Source: Cyprinodon diabolis
Lineage: Eukaryota > Chordata > Actinopteri > Cyprinodontiformes > Cyprinodontidae
Length of the DNA: 64,000 nt
NCBI GenBank assembly: GCA_030533445.1
Contig: CM060064.1
Span: 7,547,879-7,611,878 of the forward strand
Reading direction: 5' to 3'
A model generated the notes under the pieces. The model was given only the letters and a program-made list of their open reading frames with translations, did not search any database and was not told where the DNA came from. Shown piece after piece: positions 59,001-64,000 of this stretch (its first letter is position 1; every line of letters starts with the position of its first letter). Position numbers and translations under genes: made by a program.

Positions 59001-61973
59001 CTGCCCCTTTATTTAATTTTAAGAACTTGAAAAAAAAAACATTATATAAAAACTGTGTTGAAAAAGAAGTACCGGAAATACTAAATAAAAGCATCACAAA
59101 ATAAATAAATGATTAAACAAGCACTAATATTTATTTTTCAAAATATATTTACCTTAATTTCATTGGGATATGAATTTATTTGATAGGATGTTAATTAAGA
59201 ATTTATTTATGAAATGTGTTATTATTTTAATATTGGATTAAAAAAGCTCTTCATTAGACTGACAAGTATTGTACTATGATGTTGTAGTTGTATTCAGGCC
59301 AAACTATGACATCATGAGAACAGGCTACAAACAAATAACCAAAACGTCTTTTTTTCTGAAAAGTTCTCTGTTCACACACAGTGGGATGATTAAAAAAGTA
59401 GCTCAGTCACAAGGAGAATCTGATTTCACAAAACAAAGTCTTGTGTTTTTTTAGATTATGATATGTAGAGGTCCAAATAAATGTCAGACATTAAGACTCA
59501 TCAAGATTTTAGTCTCAGTTTGAGAGGATCTAAAAATGAATGAAATGTTCCACCTACATTTTTTGAAGTACACGTTAATCAGAATTTTTAAAAGAACTGT
59601 CTCCAATAGCATATATGCCAGACAGAGCGTGTCTATGCCCACTGAGATTGCAGTGTAAACTGTACAAATACTTCTTTGCAGAGTCACAGGATGAGTTTAT
59701 TATAAAAATTCAACTCACTAAACACCTGGAAAATATTTAACAGCAAAACCAAGCACAAAGCATTATCCACATTTCATATTTAACATCCATCGGTTATCTA
59801 CACTCACCGGTCACTTTATTAGGTACACCTGTCCAACTGCTCGTTAACACTTAATTTCTAAGCAGCCAATCACATGGCAGCAACTCAGTGCATTTAGGCA
59901 GGTAGACATGGTCAAGACAATCTCTTGCAGTTCAAACCGAGCATCAGTATGGGGAAGAAAGGTGATTTGAGTGACTTTGAACGTGGCATGATTGTTGGTG
60001 CCAGAAGGTCTGAGTATTTCAGAAACTGCTGATCTACTGGGATTTTCACGCACAACCATCTCTAGGGTTTACAGAGAATGGTCCAAAAAAGAAAAAAACA
60101 TCCAGTGAGCGGCAGTTCTGTGGGCGGAAATGCCTTGTTGATGCCAGAGCTCAGAGGAGAATGGCCAGACTGGTTCGAGCTGATAGAAGGGCAACAGTGA
60201 CTCAAATAACCACCTGTTACAACCAAGGTGGGCAGAAGAGCATCTCTGAACGCACAGTATGTCGAACTTTGAGGCAGATGGGCTACAGCAGCAGAAGACC
60301 ACACCGGGTGCCACTCCTTTCAGCTAAGAACAGGAAACTGAGGCTACAATTTGCACAAGCTAATCGAAATTGGACAATAGAAGATTGGAAAAACGTTGCC
60401 TGGTCTGATGAGTCTCGATTTCTGCTGATGGTAGGGTCAGAATTTGGCGTCTACAACATGAAAGCATGGATCCATCCTGCCTTGTATCAACGGTTCAGGG
60501 TGGTGGTGGTGGTGTCATGGAGTGGGGAATATTTTCTTGGCACTCTTTGGGCCCCTTGGTACCAATTGAGCATCGTTGCAACGCCACAGCCTACCTGAGT
60601 ATTGTTGCTGACCATGTCCATCTCTTTATGACCACAATGTACCCAACTTCTGATGGCTACTTTCAGCAGGATAATGCGCCATGTCATAAAGCTGTAATCA
60701 TCTCAGACTGGTTTCTTGAACATGACAATGAGTTCACTGTACTTAAATGGCCTCCACAGTCACCAGATCTCAATCCAATAGAGCATCTTTGGGATGTGGT
60801 GGAACGAGAGATTCGCATCATGGATGTGCAGCCAACAAATCTGCGGCAACTGTGTGATGCCATCATGTCAATATGGACCAAACTCCCTGAGGAATGCTTC
60901 CAGCACCTTGTTGAATCTATGCCACGAAGAATTGAGGCAGTTCTGAAGGCAAAAGGGGGTCCAACCCGTTACTAGCATGGGGTACCTAATAAAGTGGCTG
61001 GTGTGTGTATACCCAGTTATGACTAAGCCACACAACTATGAACACAAAAATACTGTTCTCCCTGCTGCCCTCTTGGAAGAGGCTTCGCAACATTTGATGC
61101 AGGGCCAGCAGATTCCGAAACAGCTTCTTACCCACTGCCATTAGACTGCTGAACTGTTGAGAAACCTCTAAATCATGTCACAGACTCTACATCAAACTGA
61201 CAACACCAAACCAAAACAATGCATATTTGCACCATAATATATTTAATGCTCTGAACTTCCATATCAATGCATGTTTTTGCACCATGTTTTTTTTCTCCCA
61301 CACTGTTTACATTTGATCACTGCTGCACTTTAAGAAATGGAAATGTCATGAAAGTTGTACAAAACGAAATGTTGTTTCATATACAGTACACTCTGTGTAT
61401 GCAAAATGATAATAAAAGTTGACTAAGTCTAAGACTCACTCCTAAGGGGAGTTCAATCATGTTTTTGGACTATGCAATGGAGCCAGAGTACCCAGAGAGA
61501 TTTTATGCTTGCATGGAGACAACATGCAAGATCCATGAAGAGAGAGACCCCTGGCAGGGAACCCAATCAAGAACCGTTTTTCTGCAAGACAATGACAACA
61601 ACATTTGGGCTACCAGGATGCAGATTATATAAACAGTTGGATTACTGAAGATAAGAGTGTCATGATACATTATAATGTAGAGGAAACCTATAGATGATGG
61701 TAAAACATTCAGGTGCTGTTTTGTTTGCTCCTGCAGGTCATTGAGTCTCTGGGCATCATGATCTACAAGGCTCTGGACTATGGGCTGAAGGAGAATGAGG
61801 AGAGGGAGCTCAGTCCTCCGCTGGAGCAGCTCATTGATCTTATGACCAATTCAGCCGAAGCTGAGAAGGAAGCCTGCCTTGATGAAGGCTATGAGGCAAC
61901 AGAAGAAGAAGACGAAACACAACAGGACTCTAACAGCATCTCCAGAGTTCGTAGCTACAGAGATATCCTGAAG
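33023..61973 (+). CDS. spire1: Protein spire homolog 1, first three coding exons (partial)
   Basis: Spire proteins nucleate unbranched actin filaments through WH2 repeats, pair with FMN-type formins through an N-terminal KIND domain, and act in vesicle transport. Coding exons seen: 33023-33329 (phase 1 end), 44379-44407 (29 bases), 61737-61973 (phase 0 end). Joined, they give 191 codons in one frame. The protein matches human SPIRE1 at [20 protein letters not shown] (KIND start) and at [20 protein letters not shown], and ends RSYRDILK, the counterpart of RSYRDVMK. The acidic stretch [13 protein letters not shown] is also where human SPIRE1 is acidic. Linker helices, WH2 repeats, spire box and FYVE-like zinc finger must lie past 64000. 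Introns are 11.0 and 17.3 kb. The SPIRE1 rather than SPIRE2 assignment rests on recalled similarity. Confidence 0.92.
34866..35546. mobile_element. Non-autonomous element with GGCGGTTCTAGAC ends
   Basis: Left end CATTGGCGGTTCTAGAC and right end GTCTAGAACCGCCACTG are inverted repeats of 17 bases with one mismatch. Next to both ends lie GGGGCC / GGCCCC blocks. A (TA)n run sits inside at 35015-35072. No transposase and no clear target duplication. Fragments of the family are at 3415 and 9735. Confidence 0.7.
35015..35072. repeat. (TA)n microsatellite
   Basis: About 28 TA units, followed by a T run to 35087. Confidence 0.95.
36340..37800. repeat. Region with DNA-transposon-like remnants
   Basis: ACTTTGACTAGGCCACTGAA at 36355 and ACTTTGACTAGACCATTAAT at 37373 are two copies of a motif common in fish MITEs, with GAGTGGGATTCAAGTC before the second. 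No ends could be set. No coding potential. Confidence 0.35.
38140..38290. mobile_element. Palindromic Tc1/mariner-type MITE
   Basis: 151 bases, almost a perfect palindrome. It starts TGGAAGCCCATTTCCGCCAC and ends GTGGCGGAACCGGGCTTCCA, is flanked by TA at 38138-38139 and 38291-38292, and has a core built of ATCTCATTATAATGAGAT units. Folds into one long hairpin. Confidence 0.85.
40550..40830 (+). repeat. Dispersed repeat, family C, opposite orientation
   Basis: CTGGGTCTCTCTGCATGGAG, TTTGCATGTTCTCCCTGTGC and GACCTGTCCAGGGTGTACC are the reverse complement of the blocks at 9880-10150. Confidence 0.7.
40900..41098 (-). repeat. tRNA-derived SINE, family B
   Basis: On the minus strand: TTGGCCTAGTGGGTCGGAGC (A-box region), CAGTTCGATCCCC (B box), then CTTAACCCCACACTGCTCCC, as in the copy at 22905. 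Confidence 0.7.
41350..41535 (-). repeat. tRNA-derived SINE, family A
   Basis: On the minus strand: GTGGCGCAGTGGTTAGTACG, B-box CAGGTTCGACT, and GCATGTCTCCCCCCC, matching the copy at 3976. Confidence 0.75.
42455..42640 (-). repeat. Dispersed repeat, family D
   Basis: AGCATGCTTAGTGAGAGGGA, CAACTGGTTTTCCTTAGA and GTGAATTGGCGCTATATAAA, ending in a (TTGAA)n tail: the reverse order of 29690-29860. Confidence 0.7.
42881..43614 (+). mobile_element. hAT-type non-autonomous element with transposase remnant
   Basis: Left end CAGAGGGGTCAAGTAACAAA, right end AAGTAACAAATG...TTTAGACACCGCTG: short imperfect inverted repeats. Flanks CCCATTAA (42873-42880) and ACCATTAA (43615-43622) form an 8-base duplication with one mismatch. 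Internal sequence is rich in ACTT/AAGTA repeats at both ends. Confidence 0.78.
43271..43384 (+). pseudogene. N-terminal remnant of a hAT-type transposase
   Basis: A short frame with [20 protein letters not shown] and ending [10 protein letters not shown] before a stop. The acidic start plus HPWPY resembles the N-terminus of hAT transposases with a BED zinc finger, but the finger and catalytic part are missing. The assignment is inferred from the host element. Confidence 0.45.
44379..44407 (+). CDS. spire1: spire1 coding microexon 2 (29 bases)
   Basis: Acceptor TTGCAG|GT at 44378/44379 and donor GAG|GTGAGT at 44407/44408. Joined to the last G of exon 1 it codes [10 protein letters not shown], which lines up with GKLGYSQCMETE of human SPIRE1 just before VIESLG. 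Phase 1 in and phase 0 out are exactly what exons 1 and 3 require. It is 2 residues shorter than the human stretch. Confidence 0.85.
46417..47581 (-). mobile_element. Compound of two LTR-like units within one 5-base duplication
   Basis: The whole block starts TGTCAGG and ends CCTGACA and is flanked by CTATT at 46412-46416 and 47582-47586. Unit 1 (46417-46889) and unit 2 (46890-47581) are diverged direct repeats: both have GACCCAAA.GCAGAGGC, GAGGTGAAT, TAGATT.AATAAA, CAAAGGCAG and CCAAAAATCC in the same order. On the minus strand unit 2 has an LTR layout, with CTATATATGCTCTC as a TATA box near 47140 and an end CGTGACA. No coding internal region. Confidence 0.65.
47760..48620. other. Unique-looking intron stretch, possible regulatory DNA
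   Basis: No repeat family recognised. Dense in homeodomain-type TAATTA / ATTAAATTA sites at 48460-48520 and 48350-48365. Conserved enhancer function is only a guess. Confidence 0.25.
51447..52501. mobile_element. hAT-type non-autonomous element with perfect 8-base duplication
   Basis: Left end CAGTGTGCGAAATAC, right end GTATTTCGCACTCTG: 15-base inverted repeats with one mismatch. ATTGTACC occurs exactly on both sides (51439-51446 and 52502-52509). 1055 bases without a transposase frame. Inside, 51553-51660 looks like the end of another repeat (GTCAAAGTCAGCTTTAATGT). Near the right end a G/C-rich palindrome (GGGGGTCGAGCCCCCCC) can form a hairpin. Confidence 0.85.
53075..53395. repeat. Inverted-repeat element with TGTAAAT ends
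   Basis: Left GTGGTGTAAATCACACCCAT and right CGTTTATTATTTACACCCCT, with GATTCGATT / AATCGATT blocks inside. Common arrangement of a hAT-like MITE; I could not set exact boundaries or a duplication. Confidence 0.5.
53963..55565 (-). mobile_element. Tc1-like DD34E transposon with 200-base inverted repeats
   Basis: Starts CAGTGGGGCAAAAAAGTATT and ends with the complement, between TA dinucleotides (53961-53962 and 55566-55567). The inverted repeats run about 200 bases (53963-54161 and 55366-55565) with only a few differences, implying a young insertion. The transposase inside carries one frameshift. Confidence 0.93.
54178..55199 (-). pseudogene. Tc1-like DD34E transposase, one frameshift
   Basis: Two overlapping minus-strand frames make one transposase of about 340 residues. 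Frame 1 (55199 down to about 54553) starts [20 protein letters not shown] and has the helix-turn-helix and the first catalytic aspartate (WSDET, residue 153). Frame 2 (to 54178) has [15 protein letters not shown] and DLNPIENLW, with 34 residues between D and E, ending GYITKY. The break near 54550 looks like loss of a single base. The usual SPDLNP is SLDLNP here, a second change that may matter. Probably inactive. Confidence 0.9.
56175..57872. mobile_element. Large dispersed repeat interrupted by a solo LTR
   Basis: Starts near TTAAAGCTGCGAACGGCCGT and ends near GCAGCGCTGTCGCTGCTTGG. It includes GGGGGCGCTGTAGAGCCATT and AAATGGCCGACTTCCTGT. This GC-rich-ended, non-coding repeat type is common in fish. 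Removing the LTR (56745-57366) and one CTCTA leaves about 1.07 kb. Confidence 0.55.
56745..57366 (+). mobile_element. Solo LTR with perfect 5-base duplication
   Basis: Starts TGTCATGATCTGGCC and ends ATCGATTCATGACA (8-base inverted ends TGTCATGA / TCATGACA). CTCTA is on both sides (56740-56744 and 57367-57371). 622 bases, no coding region, so it probably arose by recombination between two LTRs. Relatives at 2957-3300 and 62518-63219. Confidence 0.85.
59799..61011 (+). mobile_element. Second Tc1-like DD36E copy, decayed
   Basis: Ends CACTCACCGGTCACTTTATT on the left and its counterpart TGGCTGGTGTGTGTA on the right, next to TA. Same family and layout as 12069-13296, opposite orientation. Confidence 0.9.
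59949..60975 (+). pseudogene. Tc1-like DD36E transposase pseudogene
   Basis: Starts at the same [20 protein letters not shown] as the intact copy and ends KAKGGPTRY, but compared with it has at least three breaks: a loss of 5 bases near 60007, a gained base in an A run near 60090, and a loss of 10 bases at about 60428. The catalytic parts [16 protein letters not shown] and [10 protein letters not shown] remain in separate frames. Not expressible as one protein. Confidence 0.92.
61040..61430 (+). pseudogene. 3' end of a non-LTR retrotransposon
   Basis: CTGCTGCCCTCTTGGAAGAG, GGCCAGCAGATTCCGAAACA and CCCACTGCCATTAGACTGCT translate to a broken form of the PSGRR..RTNR..NSFFPTAVRLLN end of fish LINE ORF2 (L2-like). 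This is followed by a 3' UTR ending in AATAAAAGTTG. Lies between the DD36E copy and spire1 exon 3. Confidence 0.6.
61445..61620 (-). repeat. Dispersed repeat, family C, diverged fragment
   Basis: GGAGCCAGAGTACCCAGAGA, CATGCAAGATCCATGAAGAG and CTGCAAGACAATGACAACA follow the order of 9990-10130. It ends about 115 bases before spire1 exon 3. Confidence 0.6.
61737..61973 (+). CDS. spire1: spire1 coding exon 3
   Basis: 79 codons, phase 0 at both ends: [20 protein letters not shown], then [20 protein letters not shown], an acidic run [13 protein letters not shown] and RSYRDILK. This is the core of the KIND domain. Acceptor CTGCAG|GTC. The donor AAG|GTTGGT is weaker than most. The next exon is not in the window. 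Confidence 0.94.
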
Positions 61974-62517
61974 GTTGGTGGCTGAAGAATTCAAATTGTT
62001 TCATATACAGTATGCATGTTTTATGGTGGAGTTTATTGGCAAGGGGCTGATAACTGTTAATTTACCAATCTAGGTAAGACTTTATGACTGTTATGATATG
62101 TATTATTGTTGTGACTATTTAATCAAATAATTTTTGGACTTGGTTTTGTGAGTACACGCCCATTTGGCTGTGTGTTAGGACTACAGAAAACTTTGATTCA
62201 ACCTTAAATCATGCTCAAACAGTTAACTCTGCACAGATATTCACAACAACTTCTTAAAGTTAAAAGCTCTTAACTAAGCAAGTACTATTTACAAATGGAA
62301 AAAAAGCAAAATGAGGAGGGATGAAAACCATTATCAATAAAATGGTGGATTTTTATCATAGTTGAGCATTGATTTTTATGCTTGAATCCCAATGTTTTTC
62401 TTACAAAATAGGATGAAAATAATATCTTATTAAAAGATTTACGTAATCAGTAATCACCGCTCAATCTCAGACACTCTGGGGGAGAAACACAAGTAAGTGA
62501 CCACGATAAACTGATAT

Positions 62518-63219
62518 ATGATTATCTGGGTTGGTCACTTACCTGGTTTAAAAGTCCAGACCACGAGTGTCCCCAGTGCTGCAGTCCCAGAGGTCATGCT
62601 GGAAGCTGATCCTGGTGAGGGATCCAGAACAGACAGGAACAGACAGGAACAGGCAGGATCCAGATCAGACAGGAACAGAGACAGGTGGCAGGATCCAGAC
62701 TTCCAGGCATGCACAGACTTCCAGGAGGGTTCAGAGTCAGACTGGGACCAGAAGCATGACCAGGAGATCACGCACAGGAGCAGACAGGATCAGGTGAAGA
62801 CAGGCAGGCTCAGTGGAAGAGGGTAGCCGAGACAGGACGTAGGAACCGGAACTTGAAGCTGGACTTTAAACTGGTCTCCACCCTGGAGCCAGGCTTACTT
62901 TGATGAAAACTGAACCTCCCCCCATAATGAGCCAAAAACCCAGAGGACTCCGCGGGGGAGGAACAGTGGACGATCAGGAGACGAGACAAACACAAAAACC
63001 CTCTTTCCACTGGCAGCTAGGATCCAGGACAGGAACCAAATAAAACTGGACAGACTAACAAAAAGACAACCAATGATCTGGCACTGAATGCTCAGGCTGA
63101 ACTGAATATAAACCACAGGAAACAGGTGAGAGGAATAAATTATAATTGAGGCTGGGAAGGAAGAGGGCAGGTGAGAGGAATTACTAATTAAGGGAGAGCA
63201 AACAGGCCAGATCATGACA
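62518..63219 (-). mobile_element. Inverted copy of the 56745-57366 LTR family
   Basis: Read on the minus strand it starts TGTCATGATCTGGCC at 63219 and keeps the same order to CTGGATCCCTCACCAGGATC near 62605. There the sequence leaves the solo-LTR ending and continues with about 90 bases not in the other copy. Probably an LTR with part of an internal region, or a truncated variant. No target duplication found. Confidence 0.7.
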
Positions 63220-64000
63220 ATCAGATCATTTTAACATACGTTATCAGAAATACTTGCGGGTCACAATTGCTTACACTTTATGAAAAAGGACCAAAATTAC
63301 TTATTTCTATCACTAATTATAAAACGACATCACATAAAAAGTTTATAACAGCTGTGCTGGGAAAATATATCAAATTGTATCCTTTTTTGACATATCGTTC
63401 ATCTGTTCCACATCTTTCCTGGGAATTGCGATCTCTGGCCTACTTCAGGCAGCACATTTGCCGCTTATTGATTTGTAAATAGGGTAATTTTTGGGTTAAT
63501 GTTTCCACTTCAACATACCTGTATATTATATAGTACATAATCTTAAGAACTACATGATTAAGATACAGATAATCATGTTGCAATTGTATTTAAGCAGATT
63601 GATCTGAGCATGTCTGATGGCAACGTTATAAAGGCAACATGATGGAAACAAAGTAAACGTATCCATTCTCTCAGCAGAGTTGTTATTAAATTTTTTTTTC
63701 CAATGTATTTTGACTTAGTTTAATGATTTAAGGATAGAAATAAGTAAATTTGACACTATAATGTCGTTATTTAATGCCAACCTGTATTCGTTTCTGGTTG
63801 CACATGTACAAATTAGCTTATTGTTCTGATTATACTTCTGGTACAGATCCGGTAGTGAAAATTCCAAGTAGCATGTCTGTGGTTTGGTTTAAAGATTTTA
63901 AAGGGAGACTACACTAAGTCATGTTTCATCAGTAACTCTGTCCACATCATTTGAAACATGGCTGTAAACATAGAAATTAGTAAAACATGAGTGCTACCTT
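63220..64000. other. spire1: spire1 intron 3, start
   Basis: AT-rich non-coding sequence. No further spire1 exon is recognisable before the window ends. Confidence 0.6.

Larger units (their letters stand above)
44408..61736 (+). other. spire1: spire1 intron 2
   Basis: 17.3 kb non-coding. It holds the LTR compound, hAT-type elements, a DD34E Tc1 element, a nested solo LTR and the broken DD36E copy listed separately. Stretches 44410-46410, 47590-50820, 55570-56170 and 57880-59790 hold only AT-rich sequence with short ORFs that look random. Confidence 0.85.

Overview
This window is vertebrate nuclear DNA, most likely from a ray-finned (teleost) fish. It has intron-split genes with GT-AG junctions, AT-rich introns full of Tc1-like, hAT-like, SINE, LINE and LTR relics, and protein exons close to vertebrate orthologues. 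I see no bacterial or viral gene organisation, no CRISPR array and no tRNA or rRNA gene. I cannot name the species.

Two host genes are well supported, both on the + strand. atp6v1c1 (V-type proton ATPase subunit C 1) is complete: a probable non-coding first exon (to 15673), twelve coding exons from 16123 to 28919, and two candidate poly(A) signals near 29492 and 29534. The spliced reading frame closes exactly at 383 codons plus stop. About 4.1 kb further on, spire1 (spire-type actin nucleator) starts at 33023. Its first three coding exons are in the window (33023-33329, a 29-base microexon at 44379-44407, and 61737-61973); the rest lies past the right edge. A weak candidate terminal exon of an unidentified minus-strand gene sits at 2063-2217.

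Everything else is intergenic or intronic and dominated by mobile elements. From left to right: an LTR fragment (2957-3300); a non-autonomous LTR element carrying a minisatellite ORF and flanked by a perfect 5-base target duplication (5548-7665); LINE and Tc1 relics (7725-8630); an intact Tc1-like DD36E transposon (12069-13296); a hAT-type element (16328-17169) and a foldback element (17813-18415) inside atp6v1c1 introns; a truncated Tc1 element (27812-28318); a TTAA-bounded inverted-repeat element just before spire1 (32061-32588); and, inside the two long spire1 introns, several MITEs, a two-unit LTR compound (46417-47581), two hAT-type elements with 8-base duplications, a Tc1 DD34E element (53963-55565), a solo LTR nested in another repeat (56745-57366), a broken second DD36E copy (59799-61011) and an inverted LTR copy (to 63219).

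I found no previously undescribed multi-gene system. The most noteworthy points are the spire1 microexon, the minisatellite-bearing LTR element, the LTR compound with one target duplication, and the hAT-type elements whose boundaries can be set from target duplications alone.
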